From the NCBI RefSeq assembly GCF_036408795.1, contig NZ_JAZGJP010000009.1, positions 51,596 to 115,595 on the forward strand: DNA of 64,000 bases. Direction: 5' to 3'. A program made the translations under genes and the position numbers. The notes below the pieces were generated by a model that did no database searches, was not told where the DNA came from, and was given only the letters and a program-made list of their open reading frames with translations. Position 1 is the first letter of the stretch; every line of letters begins with the position of its first letter. This stretch comes from Olsenella_L kribbiana (GTDB lineage Bacteria; Actinomycetota; Coriobacteriia; Coriobacteriales; Atopobiaceae). This document shows positions 10,260-18,428 of this stretch, piece by piece.

Positions 10260-10911
10260 GGTAGTAGTCCATCTTCTTCTCGATGCGGCGCATCACGAAC
10301 TCGATGAGGAGGCAGGTGACCCAGTAGAAGAGTGCCGCAATGGCAAAGGGTACCATGCTCCTCTGGCTCGCGACGAGGGCGCGGCTCTGCGTGAACATCT
10401 CCGCCACGCCGATGGAGAAGGCAAGGGACGTATCCTTCACGAGCGTGACGACCTCGTTGCCCATGGCAGGAAGGATGCGCTTGAACATCTGCGGCAGGAT
10501 GATGCGGAAGAAGGTCTGGGAGTGCGTGTAGCCCAGGACCTCTGCTGCCTCATACTGTCCGCGCGGAATGGACTGGATGCCAGCACGGTAGATCTCTGCG
10601 AAGTAGGCCGCATAGTTCACGATGAAGGCAATCATGCAGGCTGTGAACATGTAGTCCGTGCCCGTCGAGAGGCCGAAGCCGTAATAGGGCAGGAAGAAGA
10701 CCGCAAACATCTGGAGCATGAGCGGGGTGCCGCGCATGAGCGAGATGTAGAGCTTCACGATGAAGGAGAGCGGCTTTATGTGGGAGAGCCTGCCCAGGGC
10801 CACAATGATGCCAAGAGGGATGGAACCCAGAAGCGTCAGGGCAAATATCTCGAGCGACGTGACATAGCCCGTCCCCAGAAGCCCCACCATCGTAGAGAGA
10901 TCCAAGATCAT
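10252..10911 (-). CDS. Polar amino acid ABC transporter, permease subunit
   Basis: About 219 residues with five predicted membrane helices, HisM/GlnP family. The EAA-type cytoplasmic loop is AAEVLGYTHSQTFFRIILPQMFKRILPAMGNE, and LMRGTPLMLQMF is the conserved N-terminal helix motif. The start is uncertain: ATG at 10911 is chosen, with GTG at 10914 or 10923 as alternatives; only a weak AAGG is close. It lies 68 bases after the binding-protein gene, with a hairpin between them. Confidence 0.92.
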   Translation of the reverse strand: MILDLSTMVGLLGTGYVTSLEIFALTLLGSIPLGIIVALGRLSHIKPLSFIVKLYISLMRGTPLMLQMFAVFFLPYYGFGLSTGTDYMFTACMIAFIVNYAAYFAEIYRAGIQSIPRGQYEAAEVLGYTHSQTFFRIILPQMFKRILPAMGNEVVTLVKDTSLAFSIGVAEMFTQSRALVASQRSMVPFAIAALFYWVTCLLIEFVMRRIEKKMDYYHD

Positions 10912-10926
10912 CACCTTGCACACAAG

Positions 10927-10954
10927 GCCGCATGCAGCGCATGCTGCATGCGGC
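10927..10954 (-). other. Intercistronic hairpin after binding-protein gene
   Basis: GCCGCATGCAGC (10927-10938) and its perfect complement (10943-10954) around a 4-base loop. In ABC operons such stems protect the upstream binding-protein mRNA and lower expression of the membrane subunits; that role is inferred here. Confidence 0.6.
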
Positions 10955-10979
10955 TACCAGCTGACAGAAACAGATATGC

Positions 10980-11843
10980 CTATGCCTTCGGCAGGCACCA
11001 GGCCGTATAGGAGACGCCCTGGTCTGCGTACTTCTCGCAGACCTCCTCGACCTTGCCTTCGCTGTCGAGCTTCTGGAGGTCGGCCTCGACGGTCTTGGCA
11101 AGAGCCTCGCCAGCATCGTCCTTCTTGAAGCCAACAGCGAAGTGCTCGGAGTTCAGCGCCTCGTCGAGGATCTTGTAGCTCGTGTCGTCGCCTATGTTGT
11201 AGACAGCGACCGGATAGTCGACGGCCAGTGCATCATAGGTGCCCTGCTGGAGCATCATGAAGGCCGTGTTGTACTCGCCGATCGTATCGAGCTTTGCAAA
11301 CGTCTTGCCGAGGTCCGCCTGGTCGCCGCCGTCGACGAGGAGGTAGTAGGCAGCAGAGTCCGTCTGCGTCGCGACATTCTTGCCTGCAAGGTCGGCGAGG
11401 CTCTCGATGCCGGAGTCGGCGCGAACGACCACGACCTGGCGGTTCTCCATATAGGGATCGGTGAAGGCGTAGTCGTCCTCGCGCCCCTCGATCGTGAAGC
11501 CGTTCCAGATGCAGGTGATCTGGCCAGCATTGAGCATTGCGTCCTTGGAGTCCCAGTTGATGGGCGTGGGCTTGAACTCCCAGCCCTCCATATCGCAGAC
11601 TGCCTGAGCAAGATCGATATCGAAGCCGGTCGCTGCGCCGTCGTCGCCGATGTAGCCATACGGCGGGAACTCCTGATCGAAGCCCAGGACAAAGGGGCCC
11701 GTGAAGCTCGAAGAGCTGGAGCTCGGGCTCGAAGAAGACGAGGACGAAGAGCTGTTTCCGCAGGCAGCAAGAGATGCGAGCGCTGCAAACGAAGCGCAGC
11801 TTCCTGCAAGGCCAAGGAACTGGCGGCGGTTCATGGTGGACAT
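10980..11843 (-). CDS. Amino acid ABC transporter substrate-binding lipoprotein (Tat signal)
   Basis: 287 residues. The N-terminus combines a twin-arginine motif (NRRQFLGL, R6-R7) with a lipobox (SLAAC, C28), so it should be exported folded through Tat and lipid-anchored. A serine-rich tether (about 31-47) precedes a family-3 binding domain: VLGFDQEFPPYGYIGDDG, FDIDLAQAVC, INWDSKDAMLNAGQITCIWN, then the hinge and second lobe. The start at 11843 has GGGGAG a few bases upstream; the longer open frame upstream is not used. First gene of the SBP-permease-ATPase-GIY-YIG operon. Ligand is a polar amino acid, identity unknown. Confidence 0.93.
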   Translation of the reverse strand: MSTMNRRQFLGLAGSCASFAALASLAACGNSSSSSSSSSPSSSSSSFTGPFVLGFDQEFPPYGYIGDDGAATGFDIDLAQAVCDMEGWEFKPTPINWDSKDAMLNAGQITCIWNGFTIEGREDDYAFTDPYMENRQVVVVRADSGIESLADLAGKNVATQTDSAAYYLLVDGGDQADLGKTFAKLDTIGEYNTAFMMLQQGTYDALAVDYPVAVYNIGDDTSYKILDEALNSEHFAVGFKKDDAGEALAKTVEADLQKLDSEGKVEEVCEKYADQGVSYTAWCLPKA

Positions 11844-12073
11844 GGTCTCCCCTTTCATATGCGGCAGCAGCCTGCCGACCCGTGCGGAACACTTTAGCAC
11901 AGTAAAGTGCCAGCAGCCCATAGGACAGCATCAGTTCACCTATATGAAATGTGATACGGAGCCCAAAGGCACAAGGAGGCCAGCTGCAGCCACCCCAGCT
12001 CTTTGGCCATAAGACAAGACCTCGTTCTGCTTCATCATTGACCCGCTCGTACCACCATCCGGAAGGAGGGCTG

Positions 12074-12292
12074 ATGGCAGAGATGAAGGCAGAACTGCCT
12101 GACGATGAGGTGGCTGCCATCTAGAGATGTGCAGAACACGATGGCAGATCGGCCTCGGACTTCATGCGCGATGATGTCCTCGAGGGAATCGAGGACGCAG
12201 AGGATCTGGCTGCGCTTCGCGAGGCGCTTGCCCAGGATGACGGAACACGCTATTCCCCTGAGCAGGCCCTGCAGGAGCTGGGTATGCATTGA
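12074..12292 (+). pseudogene. RelB/ribbon-helix-helix antitoxin with one nonsense codon
   Basis: A 72-codon frame preceded by GGAAGGAGGG. It reads MAEMKAELPDDEVAAI, stop, then RCAEHDGRSASDFMRDD and LEDAEDL-like GIEDAEDLAALREALAQ ending QALQELGMH. This is the architecture of DUF6290/RelB-type antitoxins that accompany RelE toxins. The only lesion is TAG at 12122-12124 (codon 17), most simply a GAG to TAG change. Its TGA overlaps an ATG (TGATG) where the toxin would begin, but the toxin is destroyed, so the locus is dead or translated only from the internal ATG at 12164. Confidence 0.75.
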
Positions 12293-12373
12293 TGCATTGC
12301 GCCCTGTGGCTGCACATGGCAGAATCCAGGCCATCCCCCCGCTGCCAGCTCTGCCAATTCTTCAGCCTCGCCT

Positions 12374-12433
12374 CTCGGCATCTCTCCCGTAGCATCTATG
12401 GAAGAGCTCCCTGCAGCTGCCCTGCTTTCGGCA
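12374..12433. repeat. Duplicated fragment of the ABC ATPase gene 3' end (copy 1)
   Basis: 60 bases that match 13069-13127 with three mismatches and one single-base gap. The second copy is the real 3' end and downstream edge of the ATPase gene at 13063-13752. Copy 1 sits inside the broken toxin gene, so a recombination or misrepair event carried it there. Confidence 0.75.
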
Positions 12434-12437
12434 GGGG

Positions 12438-12572
12438 CTTACAGCAAACCATTCAGGAGAATGGCGCTACCGCGTAGGTGACTATCGCATCATCTGTTTC
12501 ATCGAACAAGAGATTCTCACAATCGAGGTGATTGCGATTGATCGCAGAAGTCGCATATACCGTTCAAAGTAG
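12438..12572 (+). pseudogene. RelE-type toxin, C-terminal fragment
   Basis: The frame starting LTANHSGEWRYRVGDYRI and ending IEVIAIDRRSRIYRSK is the diagnostic RelE C-terminus, including the WRYRVGDYRI strand pair and the final R-x-YR motif. The N-terminal half is missing; the bases where it should be (12293-12437) contain unrelated sequence and a 60-bp copy of the neighbouring ABC gene. The fragment has no start and is not expected to be expressed. Confidence 0.75.
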
Positions 12573-12618
12573 CTCCCAGCCATTATAGAGCCGCATATAC
12601 TCGCTTGCTAAAATCTAG

Positions 12619-12656
12619 TTAAAATTTGGCCAGCCTGAGCACCCGTCAGGCTGGCC
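12619..12656 (-). terminator. Intrinsic terminator after the secreted-protein gene
   Basis: GGCCAGCCTG (12628-12637) pairs with 12647-12656; on the minus strand AAATTTTAA follows. Confidence 0.75.
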
Positions 12657-12685
12657 TCATGCCGAGCAGATAACCCCTCTGTCAG

Positions 12686-13024
12686 TTAATTCGTCCAGTA
12701 CCTACATTTATATGTGTTGATGGTGCCCTGCCAGCCACCATGCCATCCACGAGTACCCGATATAAGATCTACTGAGCTCAGTCCATAAGAATTTCTAAAG
12801 TACAGATTCTTGTAGGTTACATCATACTTTGGATCAACTGGCCCAGCGCTCAAAGGAGTAAAGGACTTATAAGTGTCCTCGACTTCCGCTATGAGCGTAG
12901 CGCGGAGCGATTCATCATCTGGCGTTTTCCACTCCCCTTCTACTGCTAGAGCGCCAGCCCCTGCAGGGATAACACCCAATGACAGTGCCAACAACGCTGC
13001 AACAGCCTTCTTTCCGAATCTCAT
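12686..13024 (-). CDS. Small secreted protein, candidate bacteriocin-like
   Basis: 112 residues that I do not recognise. It has a clear Sec signal peptide (MRFGKKAVAALLALSLG, cleavage after AGALA, residue 27), leaving an 85-residue mature protein rich in Tyr, Trp, Gly and Ser with a single Cys and the ending GWHGGWQGTINTYKCRYWTN. The size, the aromatic/glycine-rich C-terminus and the immediate neighbourhood of an ABC-2 ATPase/permease pair recall lactococcin-972-type bacteriocins and their immunity transporters, but I see no convincing family motif. GGAGGAG lies four to five bases before the ATG. Base composition is clearly more AT-rich than neighbours. It is likely the last gene of a three-gene unit transcribed leftward. 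Confidence 0.7.
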   Translation of the reverse strand: MRFGKKAVAALLALSLGVIPAGAGALAVEGEWKTPDDESLRATLIAEVEDTYKSFTPLSAGPVDPKYDVTYKNLYFRNSYGLSSVDLISGTRGWHGGWQGTINTYKCRYWTN

Positions 13025-13062
13025 ACTGCTCCTCCTTCGCCAGTCCTGCTATTCCTGCGGCA

Positions 13063-13752
13063 TTACCGCTCGGCATCTTTTCCGTAGCATCTATGGAAGA
13101 GCCCCCTGCAGCTGCCCTGCTTCGGCACGACCGCAAGCTTCGTTCCCTTGAAGACCAGGTAGGAGTCACAGATACGGTCCAGCTCCTCGGGCTGGTGGGA
13201 TGCCACAAGGATGGCTGCGCCTTCTTCTGCCATCCTGAACAGAGCGGCACATCCCCGCTCCGCCTTGTCCGGGTCGAGTGCATTGAGCGGCTCGTCCAGA
13301 AGGATATAGCTCGCCTGCGACGCATAGGCCATCGCCAGAAGGAGCTGCCGCTTCATACCCTGCGAATAGGTACGGACCGGACGTCCCGCAAAGCCTTCAA
13401 TGCCGATAAGAGCTGCTGCCGTCCCGCTCTCCGCATCCGACTCCCAGAGCTCCTGCACGAGCTTCAGATGAAAGGTTCCCGTCTTCTGCGGATAGAGAAG
13501 GGATTCGTCAGAAGGCCCGAAAAAGAGTTTCGTCCGCACGTCCTGCCGTGCATAGACGCTCTCTCCGTCCAGAACGACGCTGCCATGCTTCATGAGCGAG
13601 GCCGTGCCCGAAAGAGCACGAAGAAGCGTCGTCTTGCCAAAGCCGTTCGGCGCCACAAGCCCGCAGATGCTCTTGGGCCTGAGCTCGAAACTGGCGTCCT
13701 CCAGGATGATATTGCGGCCATACCCGATGGTGGCATGCTGAAGGCTGAGCAT
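13063..13752 (-). CDS. ABC transporter ATPase (ABC-2 exporter type)
   Basis: 229 residues. Walker A is APNGFGKTT (first Gly replaced by Ala), the signature is YSQGMKRQLLLAMA, Walker B YILLDEPLNALDP and the switch ILVASHQPEEL. The short single-domain layout and YSQGM signature are typical of exporters for peptides, lantibiotics or antibiotics (BcrA/CcmA-like). It begins six bases after the permease gene upstream and is followed by the secreted-protein gene, so the three probably form one unit. The last bases of the gene are the source of the 60-bp duplicate near 12.4 kb. Confidence 0.88.
   Translation of the reverse strand: MLSLQHATIGYGRNIILEDASFELRPKSICGLVAPNGFGKTTLLRALSGTASLMKHGSVVLDGESVYARQDVRTKLFFGPSDESLLYPQKTGTFHLKLVQELWESDAESGTAAALIGIEGFAGRPVRTYSQGMKRQLLLAMAYASQASYILLDEPLNALDPDKAERGCAALFRMAEEGAAILVASHQPEELDRICDSYLVFKGTKLAVVPKQGSCRGLFHRCYGKDAER
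13069..13127. repeat. Parent copy of the 60-bp duplicate (copy 2)
   Basis: Covers the last codons of the ATPase gene; see the copy at 12374-12433. Confidence 0.75.
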
Positions 13753-13758
13753 CTTCCG

Positions 13759-14904
13759 TCACGCTCCCTGAGGCGCAAGACGCGCTGCCCTGTGCCAGCG
13801 CATGGCAGCATCCAGGGTGACAGCGCATATGACACAGATGGCAGCGCCCACAGCAAGCACGAGGCATCCGAAAGCAGGCGAAAGGGCGGCGCTGTCTGCA
13901 AGATCCATATAGGGAAAGATGCCGGCATAGCCGACGACCTTGGAGGGACAGGCATAGCTCATGGGAAGGAACGGCACGATTCCGCTCAGGGGAGAGCTTG
14001 CCAGATAGTACTGCGGCATCCCAGACAACAGTGCAAGGATCGCAAGGACCGCAGGGCCGGCAAATGCCTTCCCGAAAATCAGGGAGATAGCGCTCGCAGC
14101 GGCAGCCACAAAGCAGCTTGCAAGCACCAGGAGAGCAACTGTCCATGCCGCACATCCAGCAGCGCTCCAGACGATGGTCTGGCCCACTTGGCTATAGAGC
14201 ACGGGATAGCTCGGATCTCCCAAGCCATTCCGCACAAGAGCTATTGCTGCAGCAGGCACAAGCGTGAGCAGGACCGCCGCTGCAGCACAGAGCATGCTGC
14301 ACACGGACGATGATACGATACGGATGGCCGGATCTGCCGCCTGGCCCATGAGCCTTTGCTGCCCCACCGCACGCTGCACCAAGAAGGCAATGGCAAGCGA
14401 GGGCAGAAGCGCCAGAAGTGCCGGCATGGATGCAGGAGCAAGCGAGATGGCATCCAGAGCCGAAGCATCGAGCGACGTGCCGAGATAGTCAGGATCATCG
14501 AGGTCCCGCATCAGCTCAGCAAAGCGCAGGCGCAGCTCGTCCGTATCCCGATCTCCCGAGAGATATCCTTTGTCGATCATCTCGAGCTCGGCATTGCACC
14601 TTCTGATGACTGCATCGTAGAAGCTGCCAGCATCTTCTGCGGCCCCAGCATCTGAAAGCGCCTCTCTGCTTTCTGCCATGAGCTCTCTCATATCTTCCGG
14701 CATAGATGCAAGGTCTTCCGCAGAAGGTGTCGTCTGCCCCGCGATATCGAGGTTGATGCGCACCTCGTCCCGGAGCGTCTTTTCTCCGAAGGTCGGGAAG
14801 GGTATGAGCAGGGGTGCTGCCATAAGCAGTGCAGAGGCCATGCAGACGGCCCAGAGGCCGCGCTCCGCTACCAGAATCTGGACAAGCCGTCTACCATACC
14901 GCAC
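13759..14904 (-). CDS. ABC-2 type transporter permease
   Basis: 381 residues. One N-terminal membrane helix, a large extracytoplasmic domain of about 130 residues (acidic, helical), then five more hydrophobic segments: the layout of ABC-2 permeases of the bacteriocin/antibiotic export group (one helix, ectodomain, five helices). Start is GTG at 14904, supported by AGGTGATG about five bases upstream; no ATG is better placed. It would form the channel partner of the ATPase that follows. Confidence 0.82.
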   Translation of the reverse strand: MRYGRRLVQILVAERGLWAVCMASALLMAAPLLIPFPTFGEKTLRDEVRINLDIAGQTTPSAEDLASMPEDMRELMAESREALSDAGAAEDAGSFYDAVIRRCNAELEMIDKGYLSGDRDTDELRLRFAELMRDLDDPDYLGTSLDASALDAISLAPASMPALLALLPSLAIAFLVQRAVGQQRLMGQAADPAIRIVSSSVCSMLCAAAAVLLTLVPAAAIALVRNGLGDPSYPVLYSQVGQTIVWSAAGCAAWTVALLVLASCFVAAAASAISLIFGKAFAGPAVLAILALLSGMPQYYLASSPLSGIVPFLPMSYACPSKVVGYAGIFPYMDLADSAALSPAFGCLVLAVGAAICVICAVTLDAAMRWHRAARLAPQGA

Positions 14905-15086
14905 AGCGCATCACCTGGCCTCGGCTAAAAATCCGACAGGGAACGTTTCAGCTTCAGCTCAAAGCATAGGTGATTCAGATGTCTTTCAGTTGGAAGCCCG
15001 CTTCATCTCCGGCGAAGCGCCCCTCCTCGGCGCCCAGCGGCAGGATTGCCCCCGATGGAGGTCCGTCAAGCCGCAGGGGCAGAGCT

Positions 15087-15113
15087 GCCCTTCCTGCTTG
15101 CAGCAGGAAGGGC
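15087..15113 (-). terminator. Hairpin after the LOG-family gene
   Basis: GCCCTTCCTGC (15087-15097) pairs perfectly with 15103-15113 around TTGCA. No T tract, so termination is only likely. Confidence 0.5.
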
Positions 15114-15141
15114 ATCCGAAGGTTCATGCTATGGCACAGGC

Positions 15142-15981
15142 CTACTTCCTGCATCCCGTCGCGACACGCACCGCCTCTTCCACATCGTCCGTCACGACAA
15201 TGCGGTCAAGGTCTTCGGGCGAGATGTTTCCTGCTTCGAGCACAGAAGTGCGAAGCCAGGAGATGAGGCCCTCCCAGTAGTCTGTCCCCAGAAGCACGAG
15301 CGGCGCATAGTTCGTCTTGTGAGTCTGGATCAAGGTCACGAGCTCGAAGAGCTCATCGAGCGTGCCGAATCCTCCCGGGCAGACGATAGCGCCCGAAGAG
15401 TACTTCACGAACATCGTCTTCCTCACGAAGAAGTAGCGGAAGACCATGCCGATATTGACCCACTGGTTGAGCCCCTCTTCATGAGGAAGCTCGATGCCGA
15501 GGCCAACCGAGGTGCCGCCTGCCTCATAGGCACCGCGGTTTGCAGCCTCCATGATGCCCGGGCCGCCACCGGTGATCACGGCAAAGCCTGCCTTCGCGAT
15601 GCCCTTGCCAATCTCCTGTGCCTTCTGGTACATCGGGTCGTCTTCTGGCGTACGTGCAGATCCGAAGACCGCAATGGCAGGCCCCAGCTCTGCAAGCGCA
15701 CCAAAGCCATCCACGAACTCTGCCTGGATCCTCAGCACCCGCCATGGATCCTCGTGGAGCCAATTGGTATCGTGCTCGGGTGCCAGAAGGTTGCCGGATG
15801 TCGTATGTGCCGGCACCATCTTGCCGCGCAGAAGGATCGGGCCCTTCATGTACGACGTATCAGGGTTCTCTTCCTCAGGACGCTCCCTGTGCGTAGCCAC
15901 GCTCGTGTGGACCGCGACCAGCTTGTCCTTCAGAGCGTCCTTCTTCTCCGCAGCCTTCTTCGACTTCTTCTTTGCTGCCAT
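15142..15981 (-). CDS. LOG family protein (lysine decarboxylase-like, TIGR00730)
   Basis: 279 residues. The Rossmann core AIAVFGSARTPEDDPMY and ITGGGPGIMEAANRGA, followed by VCPGGFGTLDELFEL, gives the PGGxGTxxE motif of LOG proteins, which cleave cytokinin-type or related nucleoside monophosphates, releasing the base from ribose-5-phosphate; bacterial substrates are poorly known. A 30-residue Lys-rich N-terminal extension (AAKKKSKKAAEKKDALKDK) is additional to the family core. AAGGAGAGAT precedes the ATG. Monocistronic. Confidence 0.92.
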   Translation of the reverse strand: MAAKKKSKKAAEKKDALKDKLVAVHTSVATHRERPEEENPDTSYMKGPILLRGKMVPAHTTSGNLLAPEHDTNWLHEDPWRVLRIQAEFVDGFGALAELGPAIAVFGSARTPEDDPMYQKAQEIGKGIAKAGFAVITGGGPGIMEAANRGAYEAGGTSVGLGIELPHEEGLNQWVNIGMVFRYFFVRKTMFVKYSSGAIVCPGGFGTLDELFELVTLIQTHKTNYAPLVLLGTDYWEGLISWLRTSVLEAGNISPEDLDRIVVTDDVEEAVRVATGCRK

Positions 15982-16115
15982 ATCTCTCCTTGTTCATTAT
16001 TCAGCGCAGTGCTTTTCAGGGTAGCAGCGCTCTTTCCAATTCCTGTAAGGGTCCCGTACGCAATGCGTGAGCCGGGGTACAATGGCTCCACCACAACGGA
16101 AAGGACACCCAGAAC

Positions 16116-16571
16116 ATGGCAGAAACGCTCGACTTCACCCGCCCGCTCTCTGAGCTTATGGATACCCATCCTTCTCTCAAGGAAGACCTGCATGAGCTCG
16201 ATATCGAGGTGGAAGACCCTACCGAGACCATCCCCCAGCTTGCAAAGAGGCTCGACGTCGGTCTCCCCGTCATCGCAATGGCGCTCGAGGCTTCCGGATA
16301 CACGGTCGAGGGCTATGACCCCAAGGACGATGAAGGTGCAGCCGACTCCCCGCTTCCCGATCTCATCGCAGCCCTCTTCGGCGTGGACAGGAACGGCAAT
16401 CCCCTGCCCGACCCCGACTTCTCGCAGGAGTCCCTCTGCGCGACCGAGCTCGGCCATGAGCCAGCACCGGTGCTTCTCCATATGGAGGATGCTATCCGCC
16501 ATGCCCAGCAGGAAGGCATCCTGCCGAAGGATGCAGGCAAGAAGGGCTGTGGCTGCCAGAAGAACGCTTAG
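16116..16571 (+). CDS. Hypothetical protein with DUF1858-like N-terminal domain
   Basis: 151 residues. The first 70 residues (TRPLSELMDTHPSLKEDLHELDIEVEDPTETIPQLAKRL) follow the helical pattern of DUF1858, seen in ScdA/YtfE-type and hybrid proteins that bind small ligands or metals. The second half has no recognisable domain and ends in a CGC tripeptide (KKGCGCQKNA), a possible metal-binding or modification site. AAAGGACAC lies close before the ATG, and a TACAAT -10 box sits at 16078. A strong terminator follows. Function unknown. Confidence 0.75.
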   Translation: MAETLDFTRPLSELMDTHPSLKEDLHELDIEVEDPTETIPQLAKRLDVGLPVIAMALEASGYTVEGYDPKDDEGAADSPLPDLIAALFGVDRNGNPLPDPDFSQESLCATELGHEPAPVLLHMEDAIRHAQQEGILPKDAGKKGCGCQKNA

Positions 16572-16592
16572 GACAGCACGGCACATCTGGTG

Positions 16593-16637
16593 AAGAGTGG
16601 AAAGACGCCTTGAAGAGTCTTTCCACTCTTTTTCTTT
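16593..16637 (+). terminator. Intrinsic terminator
   Basis: AAGAGTGGAAAGAC (16593-16606) pairs perfectly with 16617-16630, followed by TTTCTTT. Confidence 0.88.
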
Positions 16638-16696
16638 GCGAAACCATGCCACGACCTGATAGGTTAACTAGCTCACACAACGCGATACGTTGAAAA

Positions 16697-16756
16697 CGCG
16701 CTAACGCGCTAAAAATATTAGCGCATATGCGCTATTTTTTTCAGCGCATATGCGCT
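16697..16756. repeat. Array A of 23-bp-period palindromic elements
   Basis: Three 14-bp elements separated by exactly 9 bp: CGCGCTAACGCGCT (16697-16710), AGCGCATATGCGCT (16720-16733) and the same perfect palindrome (16743-16756). AT-rich spacers. It lies 48 bp before the start codon of the AlbA-type gene, overlapping its probable promoter, so it is a likely operator array. Confidence 0.8.
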
Positions 16757-16804
16757 AACTGCTATCATCGTATTAGCGCGCAGTGCAGATCGGCGGAGGC
16801 GTCC

Positions 16805-18289
16805 ATGGCAATACCAGCTGATATTTCCGAGCTCATCAGCGGAACAACAGTCGAATCGACACGAATCGAGTTCAAGTCTGACTTCAATCCAGAGCCAATC
16901 ATCCATACCATTTGCGCCTTCGCCAACGATATAGACAACATTGGCGGCGGCTACATAATCATTGGCATCGAAGAAAAGGACTCGATTCCGCAGCTCCCAC
17001 CAAAAGGCATCGACAAATCGCGTATCGACTCCATCCTGAAGAAGCTCGAGGGCTTCTGCCATTGCATCGAGCCGCTCTACGAACCCATTGTGGAACCAAA
17101 GCTTCTTGATGGACGCTATATCATCGCAATCTGGTGCCCCGGAGGCTTCGGGCGTCCCTACAAAGCTGCAAAGAATGTCTACAAGAACACTTCCGACAAG
17201 CGCTATTACATACGGAAGATGGCGAGCACAGTTGTAGCATCTCCGCAGGAAGAACGTGAGCTCTTCTACGTTTCCTCCAACATTCCCTTTGACGACAGGC
17301 CAAATCTGACGGCAAGCGTAGAAGCCCTCAGCAGGAACCGCATCCAAGATTATCTGCGCGAAGTTGGCAGCGCTCTCTACAACAGGTCCAAAGACATGAG
17401 TCTCGAAGCGCTCGCGGAGGATCTGCAGCTTCTCGCGGGACCTCCCGAAGACCTGCACCCCCGCAACGTCGGTATTCTCATGTTCTCGGATCATATCGAG
17501 CAGTACTTCAAGTATGCCCGCATCGAAGTCGTCAATCTGCCTGACCCCACGGGCAAGGATATGACCGAGAAAGTTTTCAAAGGGCCGATACAGACTCAGC
17601 TCAGCGACGCTCTCCTCTTCATCAAGAACTACATCATTGCAAGCAAGACAAACAAGTTGCCCAATAAGGCCGAAGCCCTCACTGTCTGGAATTATCCCTA
17701 TGCCGCCGTCGAAGAGATTCTCTCGAATGCGGTATACCACCGCTCATACCAGATATCCGAGCCCATCGTTGTACGCATCACACCCAAATCCATGGAAATC
17801 ACCAGCTATCCCGGCTTTGACAGGAGCATCACGGATGCCGATATTGCCGCGCGGCACATACAATCACGCATCTATCGGAATCGTCGCATTGGCGATTTCC
17901 TGAAGGAGCTGCATCTCATCGAGGGCCGCAACACCGGCTTTCCTACCGCATTTAAAGCCCTCCGCGAGAACGGTTCTGCCTTGCCTGCATTCCACATGGA
18001 TCCTGATCGCAGCTACCTTTCGGTTGAGATTCCAGTGCATCCAGCTTTTGCGCCAAGGGATGCCAAGAAGCGCCACAGTGTCGAGCTTGAAAAGCGCGTT
18101 CTGGATGCCCTTGAAAATGAACCGCTGCTGATTTCCGAGCTCTCGCGCAAGATCGGCTATAAGAGATTGACTGCAAAGCTCCGCACAGTCGTAGACACGA
18201 TGGCAGAGGACGGAAGGATTGTCCCCATCCATGATGGAGGAAGGATACGCTATAAAAAGGCACAAGGAGGAAGCCAGAAGGACGTCTAG
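16805..18289 (+). CDS. Schlafen AlbA_2-domain ATP-binding regulator
   Basis: 494 residues. N-terminal AlbA_2/Schlafen domain (about 10-130) with the E-x-K strand ESTRIEFKSDFN and the GGYIIIGIEE strand; central HATPase_c_4 region with AVEEILSNAVYHRSY and ITPKSMEITSYPGF, equivalent to the ATP-binding part of the RecG-like/transcriptional-regulator group; C-terminal winged helix (LLISELSRKIGYKRLTAKLRTVVDTM). Families with this order act as DNA-binding regulators or in phage-related conflict; no catalytic role can be read. The ATG at 16805 has GGAGG six bases upstream, so the upstream 26 codons of the frame, which cross the palindromes, are not coding. Composition is more AT-rich than neighbours, pointing to acquisition by transfer. 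A broken relative lies on the other strand at 18.4-19.0 kb. Confidence 0.85.
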   Translation: MAIPADISELISGTTVESTRIEFKSDFNPEPIIHTICAFANDIDNIGGGYIIIGIEEKDSIPQLPPKGIDKSRIDSILKKLEGFCHCIEPLYEPIVEPKLLDGRYIIAIWCPGGFGRPYKAAKNVYKNTSDKRYYIRKMASTVVASPQEERELFYVSSNIPFDDRPNLTASVEALSRNRIQDYLREVGSALYNRSKDMSLEALAEDLQLLAGPPEDLHPRNVGILMFSDHIEQYFKYARIEVVNLPDPTGKDMTEKVFKGPIQTQLSDALLFIKNYIIASKTNKLPNKAEALTVWNYPYAAVEEILSNAVYHRSYQISEPIVVRITPKSMEITSYPGFDRSITDADIAARHIQSRIYRNRRIGDFLKELHLIEGRNTGFPTAFKALRENGSALPAFHMDPDRSYLSVEIPVHPAFAPRDAKKRHSVELEKRVLDALENEPLLISELSRKIGYKRLTAKLRTVVDTMAEDGRIVPIHDGGRIRYKKAQGGSQKDV

Positions 18290-18428
18290 GGCACAGCGCA
18301 TCTGAGGACGAGCAAGGAAACGCTTTTGTACTTCCCGCCTTTCCATATCCGCCTCCAGCAGACAACCAACACCGTCGCTTCAGCAGCTCGATATTGATGG
18401 CAGCAGATCGGCCGGGCCCAGAAAGAGC

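Noticed and set aside
18290..18428. Extra gene between the AlbA gene and the pseudogene
   Set aside because: Short frames only, no ribosome site or family motif.
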